Shown: piece after piece, positions 17,741-26,000 of the stretch | Position numbering within the stretch: the stretch's first letter is position 1 | How the letters are laid out: every line of letters starts with the position of its first letter | NCBI RefSeq assembly: GCF_039905635.1 | Contig: NZ_CP157000.1 | Coordinates: forward strand, 558,001 to 622,000 | Direction of reading: 5' to 3' | Length of the DNA stretch: 64,000 bases | Origin: Microbacterium sp. ProA8 | GTDB lineage: Bacteria; Actinomycetota; Actinomycetes; Actinomycetales; Microbacteriaceae | Translations under genes and position numbers: made by a program | Notes under the pieces: model-generated | Seen by the model: the letters and a program-made list of their open reading frames with translations, nothing else | The model's database searches: none | What the model was told of the DNA's origin: nothing

Positions 17741-19417
17741 ATGGCATCCCCGCTGCTGTTGGGGCCGATGCTGCGTTACGTCGATGAGGCGTCGGCCAGC
17801 ATCTGGGTGGAGACGCGCGCCGACTGTCTGGTGAGCGTCCACGCCGAGGGACGATCGTGGCAGGCCCGCAGCTTCTCCGTACACGGCCACCATTTCGCCC
17901 TCGTTGAAGTGGACGGGCTCGAGCCCGGCAGCGTCTCGCCGTACGGTATCGAGATCGACGGGGTTTCTGTCTGGCCCGACCCGGACTCCGAGTTTCCAGC
18001 ATCGGTGATCGCCACTCGCGCGCCCGGTCGACGGCCGCGGATCGCCTATGGATCGTGCCGCACCAGTGTCCCCCATGATCGAGCAGGCAATCGCACCCAT
18101 GGGGTCGACTCATTGCGCGCCTTTGCGCTCGCGGTGGCCGGCGGTCGCCAGGCCCGACCCGACCTGCTGCTCCTTCTCGGCGACCAGGTCTACGCCGACT
18201 CGACCACGAAGGAGATGCAGGCCTTCATCCGCAGCCGTCGCGACATTCACCAGGAGCCGGGCAGGGAGCTCAAAGACTTCGAAGAATACGCCCACCTCTA
18301 CCAGTTGGCATGGTCGGACGAAGCCAATCGGTGGCTGCTCTCGTGCGTGCCCACGGCGATGATCTTCGACGACCACGACATCCGCGACGACTGGAACGCC
18401 TCTCTCGACTGGAGACGGAAGATGGAGGCCACCTCGTGGTGGCACGAGCGCATCGTCGCCGGCCTGGCGTCGTACTGGGTGTATCAACACCTAGGCAACC
18501 TGTCTCCCCGCGAACGTGCCGCCGACCCGTTGTGGCAGCGGGTAACCGGGCGCCACGACGCCGCGCCAGTTTCCGTCGACCTCAGCGCCGCGCTGGACGA
18601 GTTCGCCGACCGTTGCAACCAGGATCCCCACAGCTACCGCTGGAGCTACTGCCGGGGCTTCGATGGGTCGCGCCTGATCGTCCTGGACTCCCGCGTGGCG
18701 CGAGATCTCACTCCGTCGGCTCGCGGGTTGCTGAACGCTCAAGAGCTCGCGTGGTTCGACGAACAGATGCAGGGCGGATTCCGTCACGTCTTCATCGCCA
18801 CCTCGCTCCCGTTCCTCCTGCCGTTGGGATTGCACCACGTCGAGGCCTGGGATGAGGCGATCGCACAGGGCGCTTGGGGGCGACCGGTCGCGCGGGTCGG
18901 GGAACGGCTGCGGCAGGCGGTCGACTTGGAACATTGGGCGGCGTTCCAGAACAGCTTCCAGGCGGTTGCGGGGATTGCGACGGAGCTGGCAGATGGCGAC
19001 CGCGGCCCCTCGCCGCTGACGGTGACCTTCCTGTCCGGTGACGTGCACTTCTCCTACCTCGCCGAGGTGGAGCGTCACAACGGCAGCCGCATCGTGCAGG
19101 CGGTGTGTTCACCGATACGAAACCCTTTGCCCCGCTTCCTGCGGTGGTTCTCGGTGGTGATGTCGTATGGCGCAGCGACGCCGCTGGGTGCCGCAGCCGC
19201 GCATTCGGCAAAGGTTCCCGACCCGCCCTTCCGCTGGAAGACAGTGAAGGGTCCGTGGTTCGACAACAACCTCGCGCTGCTGCAAGACGGACCGGATGGG
19301 CTCACCATGACATGGCACACCGGTGTGGTCGAGGACGGGGACGAGCTGCACCCTCGTCTCGAAGAGGTGGCATCCATCACCGTTCCCGCGAAGCGAGACG
19401 CCGACCTGTCATCGTAG
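17741..19417 (+). CDS. PhoD-like metallophosphatase
   Basis: This 558-residue protein has metal-binding motifs of the PhoD-like metallophosphatase family: G147-D-Q-V-Y-A-D, F209-D-D-H-D-I-R-D-D-W and F430-L-S-G-D-V-H. An N-terminal beta domain (about 5-90) precedes the catalytic core. Classical PhoD is exported by Tat and hydrolyses phosphodiesters and monoesters. This protein has no signal peptide, so it probably acts inside the cell, and its substrate is unknown. The basic C-terminal region (about 460-520) with R-N-P-L-P-R-F-L-R-W is typical of the larger actinobacterial relatives. Confidence 0.85.
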   Translation: MASPLLLGPMLRYVDEASASIWVETRADCLVSVHAEGRSWQARSFSVHGHHFALVEVDGLEPGSVSPYGIEIDGVSVWPDPDSEFPASVIATRAPGRRPRIAYGSCRTSVPHDRAGNRTHGVDSLRAFALAVAGGRQARPDLLLLLGDQVYADSTTKEMQAFIRSRRDIHQEPGRELKDFEEYAHLYQLAWSDEANRWLLSCVPTAMIFDDHDIRDDWNASLDWRRKMEATSWWHERIVAGLASYWVYQHLGNLSPRERAADPLWQRVTGRHDAAPVSVDLSAALDEFADRCNQDPHSYRWSYCRGFDGSRLIVLDSRVARDLTPSARGLLNAQELAWFDEQMQGGFRHVFIATSLPFLLPLGLHHVEAWDEAIAQGAWGRPVARVGERLRQAVDLEHWAAFQNSFQAVAGIATELADGDRGPSPLTVTFLSGDVHFSYLAEVERHNGSRIVQAVCSPIRNPLPRFLRWFSVVMSYGAATPLGAAAAHSAKVPDPPFRWKTVKGPWFDNNLALLQDGPDGLTMTWHTGVVEDGDELHPRLEEVASITVPAKRDADLSS

Positions 19418-19540
19418 GCGGCTCCGATCCTTCCGCGTCATCCCCCACAGATCAGTCGGCGTTCCGGCGGTGAGGTCCTCACGCTTGCCGCCGCAGCGCT
19501 TTGAACGGGACCGGCGATCGTCCCTTAGCTGAGAAGTTGG

Positions 19541-19708
19541 TCAGTCCGGGCGTGTGTGGTCCTTGACATCAGGTTGCGCGCGCATGAGGTCTGCAAGCTC
19601 CTCCTCCGGCCGCGGGGCGACGGTCTCGTCGACCTCGAGTTCCGGGATGCTCGACTCCCCAGGAGCAGGAACCTGAGACGGAGCGGGCTGTTCGTCGTAC
19701 ATGGACAC
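19541..19708 (-). CDS. small acidic protein of unknown function
   Basis: A 55-residue frame opens at GTG 19708, six bases after AAGGA, and encodes an acidic, Pro-rich, probably disordered protein containing S-I-P-E-L-E-V-D-E-T and E-E-E-L-A-D-L-M-R. An ATG three codons in (19702) is the alternative start. There is no domain, signal peptide or membrane segment. The good ribosome binding site and biased composition suggest a real gene, but homologs were not recalled. Its role is unknown. Confidence 0.5.
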   Translation of the reverse strand: MSMYDEQPAPSQVPAPGESSIPELEVDETVAPRPEEELADLMRAQPDVKDHTRPD

Positions 19709-19821
19709 GGGGGATCCTTCCGTCGTCCGCATTGGTAGCGTACGCCGGACGTCCGGATGCCGTGCTCCATGTCGTCCGTGAGCCAGTCGGACGGCTGCGC
19801 CCCCGAGCGCGACGAGGACTG

Positions 19822-19857
19822 GACGGCGGCTCGGACACGAGTGTCCGAGCCGCCGTC
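19822..19857. terminator. 17-bp perfect inverted repeat
   Basis: GACGGCGGCTCGGACAC (19822-19838) is followed two bases later by its exact reverse complement (19841-19857). On the minus strand it lies about 25 bp after the stop of the small secreted protein gene and would end that transcript. No T run follows on either side. Confidence 0.7.
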
Positions 19858-19881
19858 GATGATGCGAAAAAGCTAGGGCCT

Positions 19882-20100
19882 TCAGTCGCCGCAGATGCCC
19901 CTCGCGGTGTCGTTCTTGGCCTGGCCGCCGACAGCCTGGACGACCTCTCCGACGCCCGTGAACCCGAGGGCTCCTTCGGTGTTGATCGTCTTGTGCACCT
20001 GGCCGAAACACGCAGAGTCAGCGGGCGCGGCATTGGCGGTCCCGGCGACGCCGAAGACGGCGAGCACGACGATCGCTCCGGTAGCGAGAATGCGCTTCAT
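19882..20100 (-). CDS. small secreted protein of unknown function
   Basis: This 72-residue precursor has a clear Sec signal: MKR, a hydrophobic core and an A-N-A-A cleavage site, leaving a mature peptide of about 48 residues. The mature part has two cysteines (C-F-G-Q-V-H-K and G-I-C-G-D) that could form one disulfide. AGGAGGGG lies before the ATG. The sequence T-E-G-A-L-G-F-T-G-V-G-E-V-V-Q resembles small actinobacterial exported proteins of unknown role. It is divergent from the PRC-barrel gene across 251 bp containing a nine-bp hairpin at 20170-20195. Confidence 0.75.
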   Translation of the reverse strand: MKRILATGAIVVLAVFGVAGTANAAPADSACFGQVHKTINTEGALGFTGVGEVVQAVGGQAKNDTARGICGD

Positions 20101-20351
20101 TGGACTTTCCCCTCCTGTTTGGCGGGCACCTGTTCGCCCGCTACGAGGTTCTTCTCTCATTCGCGTCGATTCGGATGCACTTCGGCGCATCCGAAATTCC
20201 GCGGCACACCGGGCGCGCTGCCGCCCTTACGCTTTTCCGTTCCATTTGGCTAGGGGGTCCCGTGACGGCACGTCGTTTCCTAGCGTGGATATCGGAGCGA
20301 CCAACCCGGGTCCAACTCCGAAACCACACCCCTGAACACAAAGGAGCAGTC

Positions 20352-20711
20352 ATGTCCTCAAACTGGGACGCGTGGGATTACCGTCAAGACGTCAACCGTG
20401 GTGTCGGCGCACGCAGTCTGGTGGGCTACCACGTCCACGCCACCGACGGCGACATCGGCAAGATCGATGAGGCCAGTGACGACGCCGGCAGCAGCCGCCT
20501 GGTCGTCGACACGGGGCCGTGGATCTTCGGCCGCAAGGTCGTCCTGCCCGCCGGAACCGTGCAGCGTGTGGACGACGAGGACGAGAAGGTCTACGTCGAC
20601 CTCACCAAGGACCAGATCAAGAACTCTCCGGAGTGGGATCAGACCACCACGGGTATCGATGACGACTACCGCGGCCGTCTCGACACCTACTACGGCGGTT
20701 TCTACCGCTGA
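20352..20711 (+). CDS. PRC-barrel domain protein
   Basis: This 119-residue protein carries a PRC-barrel fold (about 18-80), seen in L-V-G-Y-H-V-H-A-T-D-G-D-I-G-K-I-D and G-P-W-I-F-G-R-K-V-V-L-P. An acidic, Tyr-rich tail (Y-R-G-R-L-D-T-Y-Y-G-G-F-Y-R) follows. Cytoplasmic PRC-barrel proteins of this kind are often stress-induced in actinobacteria, and their biochemical role is not settled. AAAGGAG precedes the ATG. The upstream stretch CGTCGTTTCCTAGCGTGGAT (20268-20287) has a loose SigB-like look but is not convincing. A strong hairpin follows the stop. Confidence 0.82.
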   Translation: MSSNWDAWDYRQDVNRGVGARSLVGYHVHATDGDIGKIDEASDDAGSSRLVVDTGPWIFGRKVVLPAGTVQRVDDEDEKVYVDLTKDQIKNSPEWDQTTTGIDDDYRGRLDTYYGGFYR

Positions 20712-20717
20712 GTGACG

Positions 20718-20746
20718 CGGGCGCCCGGGCACCCACCGGGCGCCCG
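20718..20746 (+). terminator. terminator hairpin after the PRC-barrel gene
   Basis: CGGGCGCCCGG (20718-20728) and CCGGGCGCCCG (20736-20746) pair perfectly over 11 bp around a seven-base loop. It begins seven bases after the stop codon. Confidence 0.75.
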
Positions 20747-20886
20747 ACCATTGTGCCGCCTCATTCCCGTTCACGGGTGTGGGGCGGCACATCTGCGTGC
20801 GCAGGCGAAGCCCGGGCCGTCCCGGTCGTCGCAGGATGGGCTGGGCTTCGACTCCATCACGCACTCGGCCACGCTACGTTGACAGC

Positions 20887-20940
20887 ATGCAGCCTTCCGC
20901 GCGCAGCCCGCTCGTCGACACGGCGAGCACTTCCTCATGA
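20887..20940 (+). CDS. leaderless 17-codon upstream ORF coupled to the SMP-30-like gene
   Basis: TACGTT (20875-20880) lies six bases before an ATG at 20887, the layout of a leaderless actinobacterial transcript. The frame encodes MQPSARSPLVDTASTSS and its TGA overlaps the start of the next gene as ATGA. The SMP-30-like gene has no good Shine-Dalgarno sequence of its own, so translation of this leader probably delivers ribosomes to it. The peptide itself may have no function. No stalling motif is obvious. Confidence 0.5.
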   Translation: MQPSARSPLVDTASTSS

Positions 20941-21878
20941 CGCCCACCCTCACCACCCACCCGGTCCCCGGCTACGGCGCCGAGGATGTCGTGGTCGGCG
21001 GTCACGGCGCCGACGAAGGTGCCGTCTTCACCGGAACGGCCGACGGCTCGGTGTTCCGGGTCAGTCATGATGGCGCGAAGGTCGACCGGATCGCCGGAAC
21101 CCAGGGTCGGCCGCTTGGCCTCGAATTCGATCTCGACGGTCGGCTGCTGGTCTGCGACGCGCACCGCGGGCTCCTCCGCATCGACGTCCGCACCGGCGGC
21201 GTCGAGGCGGTCGCTCGCGATGTGGGCGGTCGCCCGATGCGGTTCTGCAACAACGCCGCGATCGCCTCCGATGACACGGTCTGGTTCAGCGACTCGTCCA
21301 CCAAGTTCGGGGTCGACGACTGGAAGTCCGACTTCGTTCAGAACACCCGCACCGGGCGGCTGTTGCGCCTCGACGTCGACGGCACCGTCACTGTGGTGCT
21401 CGACGGACTCGCTTTCGCCAACGGTGTCGCGCTGTCGCGCGCCGAGGATTTCGTCGCCGTCGCCGAGACCGGAGCCCGCACCGTCGTGCGCCGGTGGTTG
21501 ACCGGCCCGAACGCCGGAGCCCGCGATCTGCTCTGCAGCGACCTTCCCGGGTATCCCGACAACATCGCGCGCGGCAGCGACGGCCTGATCTGGGTCACCA
21601 TTGCCAGCCCGCGCGATTCTGTCGTCGAGCGACTGCAGACTGGCCCGGTGGTGCTGCGGAAGCTGGCGACCCGCCTGCCGGAGAGGCTGCAACCCGCTCC
21701 GAAACGGACGGTGCGGGTCCAGGCCTACGACGACGACGGCCGGCTGATTCACGACGTCGATGTCGACCCGAATAGTCAGGGGGCCGCGTACCACATGGTC
21801 ACCGGCGTCCGGGAATACCAGGGCCGGATTTGGCTCGGGAGCCTGCACGAGGCGGCGATCGCCGTGATCGACCTCTGA
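20937..21878 (+). CDS. SMP-30/gluconolactonase- or strictosidine-synthase-like beta-propeller protein
   Basis: This 313-residue protein shows repeated propeller blades with D-G-R-L-L-V-C-D, D-T-V-W-F-S-D-S-S and D-G-L-I-W-V-T-I. The arrangement with F-A-N-G-V-A-L-S and Y-P-D-N-I fits the strictosidine synthase-like/SMP-30 superfamily, usually lactonases or esterases with a bound divalent metal. No signal peptide is seen. The ATG at 20937 overlaps the upstream ORF stop. The preceding gene is separated by a terminator and the following gene has its own start region, so this is probably a two-cistron unit. Substrate unknown. Confidence 0.82.
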   Translation: MTPTLTTHPVPGYGAEDVVVGGHGADEGAVFTGTADGSVFRVSHDGAKVDRIAGTQGRPLGLEFDLDGRLLVCDAHRGLLRIDVRTGGVEAVARDVGGRPMRFCNNAAIASDDTVWFSDSSTKFGVDDWKSDFVQNTRTGRLLRLDVDGTVTVVLDGLAFANGVALSRAEDFVAVAETGARTVVRRWLTGPNAGARDLLCSDLPGYPDNIARGSDGLIWVTIASPRDSVVERLQTGPVVLRKLATRLPERLQPAPKRTVRVQAYDDDGRLIHDVDVDPNSQGAAYHMVTGVREYQGRIWLGSLHEAAIAVIDL

Positions 21879-22133
21879 GCCGGCAGTTCACAGACCCGCC
21901 GGATGTCCGGATCCGGACGCAGAGCGATCGTGCGCGTTGCCCGCACTCAGGAGTGAGAGTGAGACGCGGCGCACCCGGTGGAACCGTATACGACTCCGCG
22001 CTCCAGCTGGCAACCCCGGTGCACCGGCAGTCGCCGGCTGTTTGGGTGGCACATGCAGGGGCCTGTCACCGGGAACCCTGCGCCGACGTTGTTGAACCGC
22101 TGCGCACACTCACGCAGCCGGCATGAGGAGGAA

Positions 22134-22289
22134 ATGATGCAGCGAGACCCGAACCACCCGAGTCAAGCCGAAGGCGAAGACCCGGAGCGCAGCGACGGCG
22201 GCTTCGTCGAGCCTCAAGAGGGCCACCCGTCGCAGGCGGAGGGAGAAGACCCGAACGCACCCGAGGCATCCAAGGGTGAGGTGCGCTGA
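22134..22289 (+). CDS. 51-residue acidic protein with duplicated HPSQAEGEDP motif
   Basis: GAGGAGGAA leads into tandem ATG codons at 22134 and 22137. The 51-residue product contains the decapeptide HPSQAEGEDP twice (residues 8-17 and 31-40), separated by an acidic linker. It is hydrophilic and disorder-prone, with no signal peptide or Cys. The exact repeat at protein level and the near-ideal ribosome binding site argue for a real gene. The function is unknown and no named domain is recognised. Confidence 0.62.
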   Translation: MMQRDPNHPSQAEGEDPERSDGGFVEPQEGHPSQAEGEDPNAPEASKGEVR

Positions 22290-22345
22290 CAGTGACGGCC
22301 TGGGCGGGTTGCGCCGCGCGAGATGGAGACGCAGCTGCACCCACA

Positions 22346-22378
22346 CCGGGATGGCTGGGGCCCGGGCATCCATCCCGG
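22346..22378 (+). terminator. possible hairpin after the small repeat protein gene
   Basis: CCGGGATGG (22346-22354) and CCATCCCGG (22370-22378) form a perfect nine-bp stem with a 15-base loop. It lies 57 bp after the stop and before the histidine kinase gene. There is no T run. Confidence 0.4.
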
Positions 22379-22482
22379 CGACGGTTCTGAGGGCCGAGGT
22401 CTCGACGGGGGCGCGTCTGGTCGTAGGCCGTGTCCCACCCGGGTCTGATGCGCCGAACGCGCTTGCGGCGTAGTCTCCCGCC

Positions 22483-24306
22483 ATGTGGCTGCGGCGCCCG
22501 TCCCTCGTGGAAGCCGTCGTCGGCGTGCTGTGCGGCATCCCGGTCGGGGCGTTCTTCCTGCCGACCACGTTCTGGGCGTTGCCCATCGCGGTAGCGACGG
22601 CGGCGCTGATCACGGTGCTGCCTCAGCGGCCGCTGACAGCCGGCGTCGTGCTCTCGATGTTCTTCCTGCTCCTCGATCTGACCGGCCTGACCTCCGATGG
22701 CGGTCCCTACCTCGCACCGTTTCTCATCGGGGTCTACTACCTCGGGCGTTACGCTCCACTCTGGCGTGGTGTGCTCGTCGCCCTCACATTTCCGATCGCC
22801 TCGATGGAGGCGTGGAATCAGAGCACGGTGGCTTTCGCGCTCGTCTTCACGGGATCCGTCTTCGCATACGGCCGGGTGGTGCACTCCCGCGCCGAGAGTG
22901 CGCATCGCGCGCAGGCGTCTGCCGCAGAGCTGCAGGCCACGGATGCGACGGCCGTGGCTGCGCGGATCGTCGCTGACGAGCGCGCCCGGCTCGGCGGACA
23001 GTCGCTCGGACTGCTCCGGGCCGCAGTGGAAGGCATGAGGTCGGATGCTGTCGCCGCGCGCATCGAGCTGGACCCGGCGCTTATCGAGTCGGTGAGCAGG
23101 CGGGGCAGGCAGGCCGTCACCGAGTTGCGCTGGCTGCTGGGCATCTTGCGGTCGGAGCCGAACCTCGAGCACTCAAGCGAGCCGCCCGACGCCCGTATTC
23201 GCACCATCGACATCGTGCTCGCGGCGGTGCTGATCCTCGGAGGAGTCCTGGAACGGGCGTTTGCGGTGTGGCAACCGCCGAGTCCCCTCTCATGGGCCCT
23301 TGCCATCGTGCTGCCGGCCTGCGTGCTCGTCAGGCGTCGCTTCGTCACCATCGCGTGCATCGTGGCGACGGCTGGCGTCGTCTCGGGCCTGCTGGCCGGG
23401 GTGCTGCCGGGCCTCTCGAGTCTGCTCTGCATCGTGCTGCTGGCCTGGTCGGTCGGGACGGCGGGGCTGCCCTTGCTCTGGCTGATCTTCGCGGCGCTCG
23501 CCGCCGCGTCAGCCGGATGGTTCGACCTCCACGAACCGGGCAACGGCCTCTTCTGCCTCGCGGTGATCGCGCTGCCGGCGTTCGCGGGGCTCGAGTGGTC
23601 GGCGCAGGACCGGGCCGCCCGGGCCGCGTCTGCTGAAGCCGACCGGCTCCGCGCGGATCTGGAGGCGCGGGTCGAAGCAACCCGCCGCGAGGAGCGCCTC
23701 CGGATCGCTCGCGAACTGCACGATGTCGCGAGCCATTCGGTCGGCGTCATGGTGATGCAGGCTTCGGCCGCGTCCGCGCTGCGCGAGCGCGATCCGGCGG
23801 CCGCGAGGGATGCCCTGAAGACCGTGGGCGATACCGCTGAGCACACCATCAAAGAACTCGAGGTGATGTTCGATCTCCTCGACTCCGGCGCGATCGGCGC
23901 CCCTGGTCTGGCCAGAGCCACTCGTGAGCCGCTGCAAAGACTGGTGGACCGGATGCGCAAGACAGGACTGGAGATCTCGCTCCAGCAGACGCCGGTGCCC
24001 CCGAACCTCGACGACGTCGTCTATCGGATCGTGCAGGAGAGTCTCACGAACATCGTGCGGCATTCCAACGGACGCAACGTGCGGATCGGCGTGGAGTGGT
24101 CGGGCGACGAGGTGCGTGTGGGCGTCAGGGATGACGGCGTACGTCGCGCAGATCCGCCCTCTCGGAGTTCCGAGACCACGGGCTTCGGGCTCATCGGGCT
24201 CGACGAGCGTGTGGGAGGCGTGGGCGGAACTTTCCGAGCCGGGTGGACAGATGAGGGGTTCCTCGTCGAAGCGGTGCTCTCGGCCGACGCTGTCGCGAGG
24301 CTCTGA
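22483..24306 (+). CDS. NarL-type sensor histidine kinase with two membrane blocks and a degenerate first dimerisation domain
   Basis: This 607-residue kinase should autophosphorylate at H413 (R-E-L-H-D-V-A-S-H-S-V-G) in a HisKA_3 domain. It has an N box (Q-E-S-L-T-N-I-V-R-H-S) and a G box (G-F-G-L-I-G-L-D-E-R). It has two hydrophobic blocks, about 10-110 and 247-365. Between them residues about 160-230 (D-E-R-A-R-L-G-G-Q-S-L-G and T-E-L-R-W-L-L-G-I-L-R-S) resemble a second dimerisation domain without the phospho-acceptor His. TAGTCT at 22471-22476 plus six bases to the ATG suggests a leaderless message. Its partner is the next gene, overlapping by one base. The signal is unknown. Confidence 0.9.
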   Translation: MWLRRPSLVEAVVGVLCGIPVGAFFLPTTFWALPIAVATAALITVLPQRPLTAGVVLSMFFLLLDLTGLTSDGGPYLAPFLIGVYYLGRYAPLWRGVLVALTFPIASMEAWNQSTVAFALVFTGSVFAYGRVVHSRAESAHRAQASAAELQATDATAVAARIVADERARLGGQSLGLLRAAVEGMRSDAVAARIELDPALIESVSRRGRQAVTELRWLLGILRSEPNLEHSSEPPDARIRTIDIVLAAVLILGGVLERAFAVWQPPSPLSWALAIVLPACVLVRRRFVTIACIVATAGVVSGLLAGVLPGLSSLLCIVLLAWSVGTAGLPLLWLIFAALAAASAGWFDLHEPGNGLFCLAVIALPAFAGLEWSAQDRAARAASAEADRLRADLEARVEATRREERLRIARELHDVASHSVGVMVMQASAASALRERDPAAARDALKTVGDTAEHTIKELEVMFDLLDSGAIGAPGLARATREPLQRLVDRMRKTGLEISLQQTPVPPNLDDVVYRIVQESLTNIVRHSNGRNVRIGVEWSGDEVRVGVRDDGVRRADPPSRSSETTGFGLIGLDERVGGVGGTFRAGWTDEGFLVEAVLSADAVARL

Positions 24307-25004
24307 TGGCAGAATCTCCGATCCGCGTGCTGATCGCGGACGATCAGCACCTCATCCGTGGCGGATTGCGGGCCATCATCGACACGGAACCCGACATGCG
24401 GGTCGTCGGCGAGGCCTCCGACGGCGCGTCGGCCGCGCGCGAGGCGGTTGCCACTCGTGCCGACGTAGTCCTGATGGACGTGCAGATGCCGGGCACCGAC
24501 GGCATCGAGGGGGCCCGGCGGGTCATCGACGCCCGGCCCGAGGCGCGCGTCCTGATGCTCACGATGTTCGATCTCGACGAATACGTCCTCGGCGCGCTGC
24601 GCGCCGGGGCCAGCGGGTTCCTCCTGAAGACGACGCCGCCGGCCGATCTCACCGCCGCCATCCGGGCGTGCCTGAGCGGAGCGATGCTCTTCGCCCCGTC
24701 GGTCACACGGCGGCTCGTCGAGTCGTACGTGAGTCAGCCACCGCCCGTCGATGGCGTGCCCGACCGACTCGCCGGCCTGACGCCGCGGGAGCTCGATGTG
24801 TTCGAGGCGATCGCGCGGGGTCTGTCCAACAGCGAGATCGGCGCTCAGCTCTTCATGGGTGAGGCGACCGTCAAGACCCACATCACGCGCATCCTGGCGA
24901 AACTCGGCTTGCGCGACCGGGTGCAGGCGGTGGTGCTCGCGTACGACTGCGGTCTCATGCGGCCGACGGTCGTCCACAGGGACGACTCGCCCCCCGGTCG
25001 TTGA
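24306..25004 (+). CDS. NarL/LuxR-type response regulator
   Basis: This 232-residue protein has a receiver domain (about 7-125) with phospho-acceptor D58 in V-L-M-D-V-Q-M-P, a conserved Thr in L-M-L-T-M-F and Lys in F-L-L-K-T. A LuxR helix-turn-helix follows (about 155-215): L-T-P-R-E-L-D-V-F-E-A-I and S-N-S-E-I-G-A-Q-L. The start shares its A with the kinase stop, so the pair is translated together. The target genes are unknown. The next operon, a membrane protein, and the repeat overlapping its stop give no clue. Confidence 0.93.
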   Translation: MAESPIRVLIADDQHLIRGGLRAIIDTEPDMRVVGEASDGASAAREAVATRADVVLMDVQMPGTDGIEGARRVIDARPEARVLMLTMFDLDEYVLGALRAGASGFLLKTTPPADLTAAIRACLSGAMLFAPSVTRRLVESYVSQPPPVDGVPDRLAGLTPRELDVFEAIARGLSNSEIGAQLFMGEATVKTHITRILAKLGLRDRVQAVVLAYDCGLMRPTVVHRDDSPPGR

Positions 25005-25089
25005 GCGAACCGAAGACGGGGCGAAGTCCACCCCTACCCGTCTGTGTCTTCGTCCCGGTCACACTGCGGTGAGCATCGCTCAACGACCG
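24995..25089. repeat. REP- or MITE-like element with 14-bp terminal inverted repeats
   Basis: CGGTCGTTGAGCGA (24995-25008) is repeated exactly in inverted form at 25076-25089. Inside lie a second inverted pair, CGAAGAC (25011-25017) and GTCTTCG (25046-25052), and ACGGG/CCCGT. The left end covers the stop codon of the response regulator. GGTCGTTGAGCGA-type sequences are, to my recollection, dispersed intergenic repeats in Microbacteriaceae. It may also act as a terminator. Confidence 0.6.
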
Positions 25090-25255
25090 GAGCGTCAGAC
25101 CGAAGTCGGACGCCAGGCTACGACTTTGCGAGATCCGATGGGGACTTCCGGTGCGCGAGGCGCCGCGTCTCGTGGGATGTGCGACCCCGGCGGAAGCGGG
25201 CATGGTGGCCTTCGCACCGACGGTGCACCGCAAACTACGTGGAAGGTGGCAAATC

Positions 25256-25945
25256 ATGCGACGTCTTGATGTGGCGCTGCGCTGGCTGGGAGCGATCGGG
25301 ATCACGCTCGCCCCGCTCGGTCTCTTCGTGCTCCCGGGGCTGCTGCACCCGGAACCGTACGAGACCGCCGAGGACCAATTCACAGCGATCGCCGAAGGCA
25401 CGGGGGGTGAGTACCTGGCACTGGGCCTGCAGATCTTCGGCTCGGCCATCCTCATGGCGGCCGCGCTGGGAATCGGCGGCTGCACGATCGCACGTGGTCG
25501 GGGACGAACACTCGGCGCGATCGGCCTGATCACCGGAATGGTCACGGCGGTCGTCCTCCTGGTGGTGCTGGGATACGAGCTCGCCATGATGACCGTTCTG
25601 ATCTCCGCGGCCGACACGGACGCGGCGGTCTCGCAGGTGGTCAGCCTCTCGGCAAGCCCGTGGTTCGGGGTCCCGCTGCTCGTCGGCCTCGTCGGCTTCT
25701 TCCTCACCCTTCCGCTCCTGGTGTTCGCACTGTGGCGCAGCCGGATCGTGCCGATCGTCGTTCCACTGCTGTTCGCGCTGCCCGTCTTGGTCGGCTTCGT
25801 GCCGCTCCCGGTGGACACGACCGTGCTCGGGGGGGTGACGATGCTGATCCCGTGCCTCTGGGCGAGCGTGCAGCTCGTCCGCGGCGCCGTCACCGACGCG
25901 AGCGCGGATGCCGCGACGGCCGAGACAGCTCGGGTTGCCGGCTGA
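25256..25945 (+). CDS. multipass membrane protein of unknown function
   Basis: This 229-residue protein has six or seven hydrophobic segments and short polar loops, with one longer exported loop (L-H-P-E-P-Y-E-T-A-E-D-Q-F-T-A-I-A-E) after the first helix. GGAAGG lies before the ATG. No transporter or enzyme motif is recognised. It resembles small actinobacterial DUF-type integral membrane proteins. It stands after a kinase/regulator pair but is separated from it by 251 bp with a repeat. A strong bidirectional terminator follows. Confidence 0.72.
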   Translation: MRRLDVALRWLGAIGITLAPLGLFVLPGLLHPEPYETAEDQFTAIAEGTGGEYLALGLQIFGSAILMAAALGIGGCTIARGRGRTLGAIGLITGMVTAVVLLVVLGYELAMMTVLISAADTDAAVSQVVSLSASPWFGVPLLVGLVGFFLTLPLLVFALWRSRIVPIVVPLLFALPVLVGFVPLPVDTTVLGGVTMLIPCLWASVQLVRGAVTDASADAATAETARVAG

Positions 25946-25954
25946 GCCCAGTAT

Positions 25955-25989
25955 GCGAAAACGCCCCGGGTGCCCCGGGGTGTTTTCGC
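25955..25989. terminator. bidirectional terminator with A and T tracts
   Basis: GCGAAAACGCCCCGGG (25955-25970) pairs with CCCGGGGTGTTTTCGC (ending 25989) with one G-T position. GAAAA and TTTTC sit at the stem base, giving a U-run in both directions. It separates the convergent membrane protein and DedA genes. Confidence 0.85.
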
Positions 25990-26000
25990 GCTTACACGCG

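Noticed and set aside
20170..20195. Nine-bp hairpin TTCGGATGC/GCATCCGAA as a riboswitch
   Set aside because: No conserved riboswitch core was recognised; it is probably a simple hairpin in a divergent promoter region.
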